Shown piece after piece: positions 34,172-45,765 of a DNA stretch of 64,000 bases. The position numbers and the translations under genes were made by a program. Position 1 is the stretch's first letter; every line of letters begins with the position of its first letter. The DNA comes from Nicotiana tabacum (taxonomy: Eukaryota > Streptophyta > Magnoliopsida > Solanales > Solanaceae): contig NC_134097.1 in the NCBI RefSeq assembly GCF_000715075.1, positions 63,459,190 through 63,523,189 of the forward strand. The letters run 5' to 3'. The notes under the pieces are model-generated. The model saw only the letters and a program-made list of their open reading frames with translations. It did no database searches and was not told where the DNA came from.

Positions 34172-34717
34172 AGATGGTAACCCAACCTATGTGATTGGAG
34201 ATCCCATGAAGTAGGTTCATATGGGTAATAACAAGTCAATATTGGCACTGATGCATTAAAAGAGAGTGCTTGACTGCTACTAATTGAGAGGCTGAGTGAT
34301 AACTCTTAATGAAATTCATAGTCCTTATGGATGGTGTATTCAAAAGCATTATACACTTGATGAATTCACCTATATGAGAGTGGAGTGAGCCGCTCCTATG
34401 AGATTTTGGCCTAGTCTCTAGAGCTCTCATGAAGGACTAGGCACGCGCATGGCTTATTGGGTGCAAAACCGCGTTGAACAACAAAATTACCGGGGGTCAA
34501 AATGTGATTGATAAAATCTCTGACTTACAATAAGAATTATTGGTTCATGGAAATATTACATTTCACTAGTAATTCTATGAGTTAAATTTTATTGGTCTAA
34601 GTTTGGTTCATAGTCGAGAAGACATCAAACCTATTACATTTGGACCATGCAAATCCAACAAGTCTATTCTTCCATTCCTTTATCCTTCTCCTGTAAATTT
34701 TGAAAATATGTGGGGAT
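34172..34717 (+). other. Untranslated 3' region of copia element A
   Basis: No coding signal. Ends with the PPT-like run ATATGTGGGGAT directly before TGTGGAAG. Confidence 0.55.
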
Positions 34718-35312
34718 TGTGGAAGTATTTTAAAAATTCTAAATAGCCATTTGTTCTTTTAATTTTACAAGTGGTCATGAATATCTATCATGTGGCCTTT
34801 TGCATGAAGATATATGGCCAAATGGGAAATCCATAAGCAAGTGGTAGAGGAGACATAACACTTGTCTCTTTGCATGGAATATTTTTGACAAGTAGATGAA
34901 CATTTGCCATCTTCTTACACAATTTTACAACTATAAATACTCACTTCCTATACCTTCCGAAAATACCAACAAATACTTTGCTCTCTCATGATTGCTAATG
35001 ATTAGTAATCATCACTAGAAGCCTTCTCTTTTTTCAATTACATGTAGCCTTTTGTGTGTTCCAATTTCTTTTATAACCTGTGTTTATTTCGTCATTCCAA
35101 ACTTGCTGGATTTATTATTAGTATTTTGCTAATTCTTGTATCCTCTAAATAAATTAGAGATGAGCTTGTTTAATCCTTGGGAAACATTTCACATTGCTAA
35201 AATAGTTGTTTAAGACAGTGCCCAGGACGACTCAAGTCAATTAGTGTATCTACTCACAAATAATATTATTACAATATTATTATTGTTATTTTTTCGGTGT
35301 CATTTCCCTACA
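34718..35312 (+). repeat. Probable 3' LTR of copia element A
   Basis: Starts TGTGGAAGTATTTT after the PPT-like run and probably ends at CCCTACA, about 595 bp, a usual copia length. CTATAAATA near 34934 could be its TATA box. The partner LTR is outside the window, so the right end is a guess. Confidence 0.55.
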
Positions 35313-35430
35313 ATAACCGCAACAACGATAAAGTAAAATTTCACCAGTGGGGTCTGGGGAGGGTAGAATGTACGCAGACCTTACCCCTACCCGGAGGGGA
35401 TAGAGAGGATGTTTCCGGGCCTGAATTAGT
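35313..35430 (-). mobile_element. SINE-like remnant (Solanaceae TTG-tailed type)
   Basis: The minus strand reads a stretch like GGTCTGCGTACATTCTACCC, then CCCCAGACCCCACTGG, ending in a short TTG-rich tail (CGTTGTTGCGGTTATTG). I recognise this from memory as a repeat common near Solanaceae genes. Only its 3' part is clear, and no tRNA-derived A or B box was found. Confidence 0.55.
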
Positions 35431-36279
35431 ACCACGAGATCACAACGAAATTCCATCTTTCTATACAGCGAACATGTAGTACATACACTCAAAGCACAAT
35501 GAAAGGAAAGTATGAACCAAAATGAACCAGACTTCAATTATTGCAACCTCATTTGGTTTGACAAAATTTTCTTGACCTTGGTCAGATGAGAAATGGAAAT
35601 TAAATTTGTTGCAAGTTACCTGGTACTTTTTAATGGATCTTGGTTAAGTAGGAACCTAATCAACGTCGTTCTGCACAATTACTAATTGTGGTAAGACTAA
35701 ATATCATCCATGTATAGTACCATTAATTACGCACCTTTATTGGAATCCATCAACTGTATTCTTTTCACTGTGAATTTTATGCTTTGACTGTAATTTCAAA
35801 GTTGTGCAAATATCTTTTAAGTTGACACAATACTTTTCCTGTTGATTGTATTTCCTGATCTCATAAGCTAACCTTGACTAAAGAAATAAAGTTGATCCAA
35901 GAGAGTAGAAACTCAATATTCCACCTCAAAACTTTATAGTAAAACGGGTCACGAGAGCACATTTAAGGTTACTAAATGCACTGACCTATTACAGAAACCA
36001 TGATTATATGAAATCTCCGGGAATATGAATATATGTTGGGTCCAAATCCACGTGGTCGACAAGTAATAAAGTGATAAGAAAGTGTTGTGTCCACAAAAAT
36101 CTAAACTATTTATAAATTTATTGCTCAAGTTAGTGCGAAGAAAATGATTGAGATTTTTGTAACTAAATTACTATGAAACTAATAAGCAAACAAGAAAATA
36201 TGATCGCAAGTAAAGCAAACAAACATTTAGACAGAATTCAATAAGATGGGGATATTCCAGGATTATGGGATTAACGTCT
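35431..36279. other. Non-coding stretch between elements A and E
   Basis: AT-rich, no gene, no clear repeat ends. May be old host or old transposon DNA. Its last part is the left flank of element E (CGTCT). Confidence 0.4.
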
Positions 36280-36709
36280 TGTTGGAATTGGACTTACGTT
36301 AATTGGTTATAGCCTAAAAATATAGTGACATGGCCCAAGTAGTGGATAAATAAAAGGCTTAATATTAAATATTGTGTATGTGGATAAGTAGGTCCAATAA
36401 CTATTGGCCTGTGATGGGGAGACACTCTTTATAAATAGAGGCCAACCCCCCTTTCCCTAGCTATTAGAAACCCTAGCATATTCTGCCTCTTGAATACGTT
36501 GTAATGGTAGACGTCCCATAAGTCAAGTTCTCTGGGTTGTGAGAGCGCGTAGCTAGTGGATTGTGAAAGTTGGTCTCAGGCTTAATCGTTGTTTGTTGTC
36601 GCTGCTAAATACATGGAGTTTAACGGTACGCTTCCTTGGACTCTAACTCAAGATTATGTTTATGCTTGTGTTTTAATCTCTTCTATGAGTGTGGATTAAT
36701 AATCTTACA
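36280..36709 (+). repeat. 5' LTR of copia element E (430 bp)
   Basis: TGTTGGAATTGG to AATCTTACA. Contains the TATA box TATAAATAG (36430-36438) followed by a short leader with AAACCCTAGC. Confidence 0.92.
36430..36438 (+). promoter_or_regulatory. TATA box, 5' LTR of element E
   Basis: TATAAATAG within CTCTTTATAAATAGAGG, also a short inverted repeat. The same sequence is at 42931-42939 in the 3' LTR. Confidence 0.65.
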
Positions 36710-36711
36710 GT

Positions 36712-36723
36712 TGGTATCAGAGC
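36712..36723 (+). other. Primer binding site of element E
   Basis: TGGTATCAGAGC, the exact initiator-Met tRNA complement, two bases after the LTR end. Confidence 0.92.
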
Positions 36724-38092
36724 CATATAATTAGAGATTAAGACCGTTAGTAATCTTGAGTAAATCAACAAAAGAATCGCTATATGAAACTACAGCTTAA
36801 TATTCGATACGGCGGTGAGAAACTCGATGTAGGGTTCGACATCTACAATTGATGACACTGTTGGCAATGGAACTACTCGGTCATTGTATTGCCTTTAATA
36901 ATTAATGGAGACAACAGTATAGTATAGTGGTTTCCAACACTACTGGTTTTACAAAAGGGGTAAGGAAGGAAATTTAGTTGCCAATTAATTTACCACATAA
37001 TAACGGCGCATGGTGATGAGTTTCGTCATTTTAATAAAAGCAATATTTTGACCTACGTTTTTAGATGGACTTGATTCTGTCTTTTAGTATATGTAGTTGA
37101 TATTTCTTTTTGATTCTGTTAAGTTACATGGGCCACAACTCCAAATAGAATATCCTTTTACCAACATACTAAATTATGTTTATTTGTGGAGTGAAAGAAT
37201 CTTGAATACTTAGTTGAAACAGACTGTTTGAACTTACTGTGATATTACGACTTTTGTCTGTTATCATATTCCTTATTTAACGTTATACTTGATTGTGCAT
37301 AGTGATTCTCGCATGTCTATGACTTATTTTTTGACGTATTGTATATGAATTGACACAATAAATTGTTACTGGGACTTCTTTTTTTAATATTAGTTAGAGA
37401 ATGGAATAAATAAATAAAAGATTTAAATATATGGGCTAAATTTATCCCACATGTATATGATACTATTTAAATAAGAATTGATGATTAATGAATAGTTTCC
37501 ATCAAAGTGGTCTATTTATTTGGAATCATTGAAAATTCTTAAAACTTTATACATGTGAAAAATATTATACATGGATTGAGATTTATGATTGATGAATAGT
37601 TTCCACCAAAGTGGTCTGTTTATTTGAGTCATTGAAATATTCTCAATATACCATGTCTAAATTGTTCTTTATGACTGTATGCTAGTGTTGGAGGTTTACC
37701 TTTTAATACTAGTGATGCTAAATTAATTTATAAGATAAGATATTATATTTCAACCCAAGAGATGAAGCTTAATATCTTGGATTCTCATGTATATATATAT
37801 ACAATAAATAAGGATAATTTGATGTAAGAGGAGGTTTAGTGTCTCTTACCTAAAGGAAGGACACAATTTATGCCTTGCGCTCTTGGATAACAGGGGGGAG
37901 GTTTTGTATATCTTGCCTAAAGGTAATGATGCAATGAATTCCTTGGACTCCTTGACTTTTAAAAAGGGAGATAGTTGCATCTTCTACCCAAAGGAGGGGT
38001 GTGATGGATGTCTTTGACTCTTTTGATCTATATATTCTAGCCCATAATTTTATCTAATTTTTGTGTTGTTTACTTATACAACTGTTAGCAGC
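36724..38092 (+). other. Leader of copia element E
   Basis: Non-coding, AT-rich. Includes a duplicated motif GATTGATGAATAGTTTCCA(C/T)CAAAG at about 37480-37510 and 37585-37615, and three GGAGG-rich near repeats at 37830-38000 (each with a TGCCTAAAGG or TACCCAAAGG core). Confidence 0.55.
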
Positions 38093-40446
38093 ATGACTAC
38101 TCAGTTGAATTCCATTGAAACTTTGACTAGCAGCAACTACAAGAAATGGAAACAAGATGTTGAAATAGTGTTAAGTCTGATGGACCTGGACTTTATATTG
38201 ACTTAAAAGAAACCTGCCGAACCTACAACTACTAGCATTGCTGTAAAAAGGCTAAGTATGAAAAATGGATGAAGGCTAACAAATTGAGTCTTATAATCAT
38301 GAAGAGATCCATTTCTGATCACATAAAGGTGCAATTAAGGATAATGGAAATGCAAAAGATTTCTTGAGTGCCATTGGATAGAAATTTCTAGAATCTGATA
38401 AAGTTGAGATAGGTAACCTCATTGATTCCTTATCTACAATAAAGTATGACCTTGTAGGTAGTGTCCGTGATCACATTATGAAATTGGTTAACATTGCTAT
38501 CAAACTGAACAATTTAGGCGCAACCATTACCGATGATTTTTTTGTTCACCAATCTCTAAGGTCCCTTCCTGAGCAATTTAACCAACTTAAGACAGCCTAT
38601 AATGCACAAAAGGATAAGTGGAGTGTTGATGAACTTATTACTGTTTGTGTGGTAGAGGAAGGGAGGATCCAAAAGGAGAAAGTTGAGGGTGTAGTGAACT
38701 TTGTTAGTTCGTCTAGATCAACTGATTATCCCTCTTATAAAAGAAAAGGTGGACCCAAATTTCACAAAAAGAAATATGGTCATTCTCATCATCCAGGTGG
38801 TAATAGTGGTCATACTAATAATCATGGTGTTAACCAAGGTCAGTCTCATAATTCTCTTGGTCCTCAAACTGTAATTAAGAAAGAAATCAAGTGCTGGGAT
38901 TGCAAATAAGTAGGTCATAAGAAAGCTGGCTGTCCTCTGAAAAAGAAATCAGGTAATCTTTTGGCCTTTGTCTGCTTTGAAACTAGTCTTGTTCATGTTC
39001 CTTTAAATTCATGGTGGTTGGATAGTGGTGCAACTGTTCATGTAACCAATGACTTGCAGCACCTAGTAAGCAGAGGGAAGCTAAAAAAGGATGAAGCCAG
39101 TGTTGTTGTGGGCAATGGACTCAAAGCAAAAGTATAGTTTATAAGGATATCTATTTTACCTTTTAAGAATAATTCTAGTATTTGTTTAGAAAATACTATT
39201 TTTGTACTGTCTATGAGACAGAAATTAGTTTCGATTTCCCTATTGGATAAAGCTGGTTATTCATTTCAACAAAAAAATGGTATTATTAAAATTTCATATG
39301 ATTCACATGATGTTGCTGATGCTTTTTTAAGTGATGGTCTATATCGCTTGAATGTATTGAATGAAGCTTTTTCTGCAATGCATGTTGAAAATACTACCCA
39401 CAAAAGGTCTGCTATGAGTAAAATATCTTACTTATTATGGCATAGGCGTCTTGGTCATATTTCTAAAGAAAGAATTGAACGATTGATAAAGGAAAATATT
39501 TTACCTATTCTTGATCCAAAAGATTTTGAAACTTGTGTAGATTGTGTTTAGGGTAAAATGACCAAGGTTAAGAGAAAGGGTTCCACTAGGAGCTCTGAAC
39601 TCTTAAAAATAATTCATACTAATATTAGTGGACCTTATGTACCTACTTTGACCAATCATAAGTATTTTATTACTTTTATAGATGACTTTTCAAAGGTACT
39701 GTTATATATATCTTTTAAAAGAAAAATCTGAAGCACTTGATAAGTTTAAAATTTACATGACTGAAGTTGAAAAACAGCTTGGGAAGTCTATTAAGATAGT
39801 GAGGTCTGACTGTAGTGGTGAGTACTAAGGAAAATATGATGAGTCTAGTCAATGTATGGGGCCTTTTGCTTTATTTTTGCAATAATGTAGGATAGTAGCA
39901 CAATATACCATGCTAGGTACTCCTGAGCAGAATGGTGTGGCTGAAAGACGAAATCGTACTCTCATGAAAATGGTGAGAAGTATGATGTCAAAGACTAGCG
40001 TACCTGAGTCTCTTTGGGGTGAAGCCTTCGAAACAGCTAGTTATATCTGGAATAGAGTTCCTACAAAATCTGTCTTGAAAACTCCCTTTGAACTATGGAC
40101 AACCTGAAAACCTAGCTTGAACCATTTTCACATTTGGGGATGTCGAGCTGAAGTTCGTATTTGTTCACCCACAAAAAAGAAAACTGATTCTAAAACTACC
40201 AGTTATTTCTTTATAGGCTATCCTGATCAGTCTAAACGTTGTAGATTTTTCTGTCCTGAGCGTGGCACTAGAATTGTTAAGTTTATTAATGCAAAATTTC
40301 TTGAGCATGATGTTTGTGATTGTGATTGTTCATGTGGTAAGGAAATTGTATTGAAAGAGAAGCAAGTCATTGTCCCTGCACCTGTAAAACATGAAAAGGT
40401 GGTAAACCAACCTATTCATGAGGGGGGAATCAAGGGAACAACAACG
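38093..40446 (+). pseudogene. Copia gag-protease-integrase pseudogene (element E)
   Basis: The start is chosen at ATG 38093 (MTTQLNSIETLTSSNYKKWK). A stop follows at about codon 38, then a frameshift near 38250. Gag resumes and stays open at 38478-38909, ending in the zinc knuckle CWDCK-stop-VGHKKAGC, where the stop replaces one residue. Protease has WLDSGATVH (about 39015-39041). The pre-integrase zinc region LWHRRLGHISKERIERL...CVDC is followed by a stop. The integrase core has ISGP, FIDDFS, then a frameshift, VRSDCSGEY-stop and [15 protein letters not shown]. There are at least six disabling changes, so no protein product is expected. Confidence 0.88.
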
Positions 40447-40538
40447 TAGATCCCATAGTTCCTGAACAAAATGTACACAATGAACCACTCCGCAGGTCAC
40501 AAAGAGAAAGAAGGTCTGCCATCTCTGATGATTTTATC

Positions 40539-42152
40539 GTGTATATGACTGGAAATCTTAGTGATACTGGAGAGTTGACTGATCCTTTATCATATGCTCA
40601 AGCTATTTCCTCTCCATTTGTTGATAAATGGCGTGAGGCAATGAAGGATGAAATGCGCTCCATGGAACACAATGGAGTGTGGGAGTTAGTTGAATTGCCT
40701 GAAGATTTTAGACCTATTGGTTGCAAATGGGTGTTTAAAACTAAAAGAGACTCTAAGGAAAACATAGACCATTATAAAGCAAGGTTGGTTGCTAAGGGTT
40801 ATACTCAGAAAGAAGGTATTGATTATGAAGAAACATTTTCTCCTGTTTCTTCCAAAGATGCATTTAGATTTGTGATGGCTCTTCTGGGTCATTTTGATTT
40901 AGAATTGCACCAGATGGATGTTAAAACTGCTTTCCTGAATGAGAGTATACTTGAAGAAGTTTACATGGTTCAACCCGAAGGGTTTAAAGAAGTTGGTAAA
41001 GAACATCTAGTGTGCAAGCTTAACAAATCCATATATGGGCTTAAACAAGCCTCCAGGCAGTGGTACTTGAAATTTGATGAAATTATTACAAAATTTGGAT
41101 TTGTGAAAAATAAGCTTGATGAATGTGTTTATCTCAAAATAGCTAATGGGAATTTTATTATTATGGTTCTCTATGTTGATGACATTTTGCTTGCCACAAA
41201 TGATTTGGGCTTGATGAATGAGACCAAACAATTTTTGTCTAGGTCTTTTGATATGAAAGATCTTGGTGAAGCCTCTTTTGTTCTTGGGATAGAAATTAAA
41301 AGAGATAGGTCACGTGGTTTATTGGGTTTATCACAACGTTCCTACATTGAGAGTGTTCTTAAAACTTTCAATATGCAAGAATGTAGGCTTGGTGTTGCAC
41401 CTGTTGTAAAAGGAGACAAACTTAACAAGGATCAATGTCCAAAAAATGAAGTTGAAATGAGAACTATGAAAGATGTGCCATATGCAAGTGTTGTTGGTTG
41501 TTTGATGTACATACATGTTTGTACAAGGCTTGATATTGCATTTGTTGTTGACATGTTGGGAAGATTTTCTTCTAATCTTGGGTGGACACATTTGGTGGAT
41601 GCAAAGAAAGTGATGAAATATCTACAACGCACCAAAGACTTCATGCTTGTATACAATAAGGTTGATGATCTGGATCTTCTAGTATATTCAGATTCTGATT
41701 TTGCAGGTTGTCAAGACACTATAAAATCAACTTCTGGGTATATTTTTATGTTGGGTGGAGGTGCTATTTCTTTGAAAAGCGAGAAGCAAAGTATCACTGC
41801 TACATCTACAATGGAAGCTGAGTTTATTGCTTGTTTTGAGACTGCTTCACATGCTGTCTGGATGAAGAATTTTCTTACTAAATTGCAAATTGTGGATTTT
41901 ATATCTAAGTCGGTGACTATTTTCTGTGACAACAGTGCAGCTGTGTTCTTCTCCAAGAATAACAAGAGAACAAGAGGCTCTAAGTATGTTAGCATTATGT
42001 TTCTTAAGGTTAGAGACATGGTAAAAGAAGGTGATATATGTATTGAGCATATTAGCACAGAATCTATGTTGGTTGTTCCTTTGACTAAATGTCTCAGGCC
42101 TGTGGTGTTTAATGAACATGCTAAAAAATATGGGTATTTTATAGTCTTTTGA
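40539..42152 (+). CDS. pol: Copia RT-RNase H remnant, open frame
   Basis: 537 codons from an internal Met; in an intact element it would be the C-terminal part of one polyprotein. RT: NGVWELV, GCKWVFKTKRD, YEETFSPV, D127 in HQMDVKTAFLN, LKQASRQWY, YVDD at 212-215 (41172-41183). RNase H: D385 in YSDSDFAGC, E426 in TMEAEF, D464 in FCDNSAA. The usual ADPLTK motif reads VVPLTK, so the last acidic residue is lost, and AISWKS reads AISLKS. RNase H is thus probably inactive. The frame is open, but every upstream domain is broken. Confidence 0.85.
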   Translation: MYMTGNLSDTGELTDPLSYAQAISSPFVDKWREAMKDEMRSMEHNGVWELVELPEDFRPIGCKWVFKTKRDSKENIDHYKARLVAKGYTQKEGIDYEETFSPVSSKDAFRFVMALLGHFDLELHQMDVKTAFLNESILEEVYMVQPEGFKEVGKEHLVCKLNKSIYGLKQASRQWYLKFDEIITKFGFVKNKLDECVYLKIANGNFIIMVLYVDDILLATNDLGLMNETKQFLSRSFDMKDLGEASFVLGIEIKRDRSRGLLGLSQRSYIESVLKTFNMQECRLGVAPVVKGDKLNKDQCPKNEVEMRTMKDVPYASVVGCLMYIHVCTRLDIAFVVDMLGRFSSNLGWTHLVDAKKVMKYLQRTKDFMLVYNKVDDLDLLVYSDSDFAGCQDTIKSTSGYIFMLGGGAISLKSEKQSITATSTMEAEFIACFETASHAVWMKNFLTKLQIVDFISKSVTIFCDNSAAVFFSKNNKRTRGSKYVSIMFLKVRDMVKEGDICIEHISTESMLVVPLTKCLRPVVFNEHAKKYGYFIVF

Positions 42153-42768
42153 TGTGCTTTAGTCAGTGGGAGTTACTTTGTAATTGCTGACTGAGATATT
42201 CCTTTTAATAAGTTCTAATTTTATGCAAGCTTGTGTTATTTGATATTTGTTATGCTTATGACTAACATGAAAATTTATTTATTTTTATTTCCAATTGGAC
42301 ATTGCATAAACTCATGATATCTTTGAGTCTTACGTCTTGTTGCCTCGATTATCCCGGGTAAAGCACAAGGGAATCCTCCTGAGGTGATATGATTTTGTGT
42401 CACTTGGAGGCTCATGAGGTGATATGGTTATAATATCACTTGGAGGATTATTTCTTTCTAAGAGGTGTGAATCTATTCAACTTGATTAGAAAGATAAAAT
42501 GTTTAGCACACATGTTTGATCTATGTTGATGAAAATTCTAGCATATGTGGTCGTAGAAAGAATTCATACCTTAAAATGGTGCAATGCCTGCTACGATTCA
42601 TTGTTAGTCTTTTCTATTGAGACTGAATGGATTGTTATATGAGTCATTCTATACTTGACTATGTGAGTAGTATGGCCACAGTAGAGTCTAAAATCCTTTT
42701 TCAAAATGGTTTTCTTAAAACTCAAATATTTAAAATTGTTTTCTTGTCCTCAATTAACGTTGGCGTCT
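42153..42768 (+). other. 3' untranslated region of element E
   Basis: Non-coding. Contains two GAGGTGATATG...TCACTTGGAGG near repeats (about 42380-42450). Confidence 0.55.
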
Positions 42769-42779
42769 AAGTGGGAGAA
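42769..42779 (+). other. Polypurine tract of element E
   Basis: AAGTGGGAGAA against the 3' LTR start TGTTGG. Confidence 0.88.
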
Positions 42780-43210
42780 TGTTGGAATTTGGACTTACGT
42801 TAATTGGTTATAGCCTGAAAGGATAGTGACATGTCCAAGTGGTGGATAAATAAAAGGCCTAATATTAAATATTATGTGTGTGGATAAGTGAGACCCAATA
42901 ACTATTGGCCTGTGATGGATAGACACTCTTTATAAATAGAGGCCAACTGCCTTTCCCTAGCTATTAGAAGACCCTAGCGTATTCTGCCTCTTGAATACGT
43001 GATAACGGTAGACGTCCCATCAGTCAAGTTCTCCGGGCTGTGAGAGCGCGTAGCTAGTGGATTGTGAAAGTTGGTCTCAGGCTTAATCGTCGTTTGCTGT
43101 CGCTGCTAAATACATGGAGTTTAACGGTACGCTTCCTTGGACTCTAACCCAAGATTATGTTTATGCTTTTGTTTTAATCTCTTCTATGAGTGTGGATTAA
43201 TAATCTTACA
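42780..43210 (+). repeat. 3' LTR of copia element E (431 bp)
   Basis: TGTTGGAATTTGG to AATCTTACA. Colinear with the 5' LTR. TATA at 42931-42939. Confidence 0.92.
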
Positions 43211-44880
43211 TGTCTCTCCTATTGCATTTTTTCGGTTGATGTAATCACTTGACTTATTAATCTGTTGATTAGCCGGGTTTATTATGCCCGCGAAGTTCTT
43301 TCGACACTTCGCTTGCCTATCCAAGCCAACCTAAGACTATATGTCTATAGTATCAAACTTGACAAAAACGCATGTTTATTTCCTACAAAAATAACCAAGT
43401 AAGGCAACTAGCATATGTCTATCCTAATCGTGAATCTATTCTCCCATGTCCGGATTCAAGAACTGATTCTACTCAATCTAATATGCAATATGTAGTTCCC
43501 ACTTTTGAGTTCAACTATAAATTCATAGATAGTACTCTATAGTTAGTTATGCAATATAATAATTAAGTGCAAGATTGAATAAACAAACTAATATGATAGA
43601 GTCAAATAACACAATCAACCGTCAAATTACAATAGTCAGTAGCAGCCATAACCCTAGAATAATGAGGTTCTTAACCACTCATGTTCATGACAATAATTAA
43701 AATATTATCTTTAAACATAAAAACTATGAATACTAGCTGAAGGATGGAATAATTGATGAATTCCGTGCTCCCGAGTGTTCCGTACTTTTACTCTCGAAGT
43801 GGCGTCCCACCTCCAAAGTAGGTTTAGATTTGTTTTTATACAAGTTGGGGGCGTTTTGGTTTGAAACAACCTTATCCCGGGCGAAGTAGGATAATATTTT
43901 GTCACCCAGCTCCCAAGGTAGTGTGGGGAGCTGGCCCTGGCCCTGAGAATTTTGGTGCTTCTGGAAGTTGCGCCCCATGCAAGCCTGGGTGCTACAGTGT
44001 CCCAATTTTTCATTTTGTTCCCTTGTTGCTTCAAATTGTGCACCTTCGTCCCACCTTGTCTTCGGATGACTTTTACATAAAAAAATACCACGAATTAGCA
44101 CAAATTATTATATTACACATCCGAAATCTACGAAACATGAATAAAATGCGAGGCAATACGCATATAAATATACATAATAGCAGGATATTTTAAAGATTCC
44201 TACATTAACTCCATTTCCCTATTCTTGAATGCTTACAACTATTACGTTGCAACTGGCTGCAACCAAGAGTGATTCTGAGTTGCAACACGGAATTATATAA
44301 GGCACTAGTCTTTGAGAATAGAAATTCTAGGTTTGTTTATCGGCATGCATGCTATTTTCTCCTGTGTGCTTAAAAGGAAAACGTATAACTTATAATTTCT
44401 GGAATATATAGTGGCTAAGGTCCACTTGTGAGAATCTTGACAAGTTTCTATCATTCTGAAAATGAAATACTTCTGTGTCAATGTAGTTGACTTTTAGTGA
44501 ATTGAAAGCCTCCTTCAATTACCATAAGTCCCAATCACACAACTTGCATTTGGGATCTTCTGCTTTTGAGATACTACCTCCACACATGGCGGAGTGCAGG
44601 GTTATCAAATTGCATCTGTGTTGATGTGCAAGTAGTCCAGATTCCAAAGAATCCTTTTTATCTGAAATTCATTCAAAATTATATTAATTTCAGATGGAGG
44701 TTTCCCCACTTCCCCCCTTAGAAACTGTGCTTATTGGCTCAAACGTCCTCCTTTCCTGTGCTAGTAATCATAAAACTAAAAAGCAAGTTAAAAACTAAAG
44801 TGATGTTTCATAAAAGCTTATTTGAAAATATTCTATGAAAAACTATTTGCTAGACTTAGATGTAAAACGTCAACATTTGA
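43211..44880. other. Non-coding stretch between elements E and C
   Basis: No domain recognised. An open minus-strand stretch (43711-44101) overlaps another in a different frame and has no start context or homology I know. The left end carries the TSD of element E and the right end meets the TSD of element C at 44881. Could be host DNA or an old unrecognised repeat. Confidence 0.4.
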
Positions 44881-44885
44881 CCCTG
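44881..44885. other. Target site duplication CCCTG, left copy
   Basis: Identical to 52486-52490 on the other side of element C. Confidence 0.85.
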
Positions 44886-45568
44886 TGTTTACCCTAAAAA
44901 TGGATAACAACTGAATTTATACTGTGGTTTTAAGGACACGTGATTTTATTTGGTACAAACTGAAAGATAACATAAATTGATACTGAAATTAAATAAAAAT
45001 AGAGATAAAGAAAACCAAACAAAATGTAATGCTTTGATCCTTGAGCTAGGTTGCCCTCGAACCAAGTGAGTATTTTGCCGGAAAGTACGAACAAAGTAAC
45101 AGAAATATTGGGAGCTTAAGATAAAGAGAATATGTTGCTTTATGTAACGTGAATATGATACCTTTTACAAATGATCAGACCCCCTTTATATAGTAGGGAA
45201 GTCCTACTCTTGGTACAATTCTAAATACAGTAAGAAATCTCATGATTAGCTAATTAATCGGCCTCTTCTTGATACGTGCTGGGATTTGCGTCGTGATCCT
45301 TGCTCGATTACGAATATTTCGCCTTTCCGTTATTCGACGCAGTAAGCTTCCCTCGATCTCTATCTTATCCGGTCCCAATCTTGGTCGATCTCGATCTTGG
45401 TTGGTCTCGGTCTTGGTCGGTCTCGAACTTAATCGGTCTTAGGGTCTCGAGATTGACAACTTAACTCTGCACCTTAATTTGATATAAATCAAAGCCGATC
45501 CTCGACTAATCATGCTTCAGGCTCGATCAGTCGCACAAAAAGGACAAAACCGATTTTGACCATATACA
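44886..45568 (-). repeat. 3' LTR of element C (683 bp)
   Basis: Plus strand TGTTTACCC to CATATACA; the minus strand starts TGTATATGG. TATA box on the minus strand, CTATATAAAGGGG, at 45181-45193. Contains several GATCTCGATCTTGGT(C/T)GGTC-like near repeats (45390-45440). Confidence 0.88.
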
Positions 45569-45583
45569 GATAGTCCCCTTGTT
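45569..45583 (-). other. Polypurine tract of element C
   Basis: Minus strand AACAAGGGGACTATC then TGTATATGG. Confidence 0.7.
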
Positions 45584-45758
45584 TTTTTGGAGAGTAATGA
45601 CAAGAACCGATTTGAGCCCTCGATCTTCACCATGATGTAAGCATCATGACATAAGCAACAAAGGTGATTGAAATGTCTCATCGGCATAGTTTCCTGGGCA
45701 TTTAATGCGTTCCAGTTGATGGTCGGCCACTACCAAATTTGAACTATCATCTTAAACC

Positions 45759-45765
45759 TATAAAT
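45759..45765 (+). promoter_or_regulatory. TATA box for the antisense gene of element C
   Basis: TATAAAT on the plus strand, 185 bp before ATG 45944, with a pyrimidine-rich leader between. It lies outside the LTR, so the antisense gene seems to have its own promoter. Confidence 0.45.

Larger units (their letters stand above)
22301..35312 (+). mobile_element. Ty1/copia element A, 3' part, split by element F
   Basis: Oldest layer of the left half. Copia RT appears right after LTR B at 22301, is interrupted at 23294 by element F, and resumes at 33667 with the rest of RNase H. It ends with a PPT-like GTGGGGAT and a probable 3' LTR. The 5' end lies off the window beyond the nested insertions. Confidence 0.8.
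36280..43210 (+). mobile_element. Complete Ty1/copia retrotransposon, element E (6.9 kb)
   Basis: Two LTRs (36280-36709 and 42780-43210), PBS, PPT, and gag-protease-integrase-RT-RNase H order typical of Ty1/copia. Flanks CGTCT (36275-36279) and TGTCT (43211-43215) form a TSD with one change. LTRs differ at several percent of sites by eye. Gag to integrase carry many stops, but the last 1.6 kb (RT-RNase H) is still open. Cannot move on its own. Confidence 0.93.

Noticed and set aside
41331..42119. Minus-strand open stretches opposite copia E RT-RNase H
   Set aside because: Shadows of the sense pol frame.
43711..44193. Three overlapping open stretches, both strands
   Set aside because: Mutually exclusive frames of similar length, no start context, no recognised domain.
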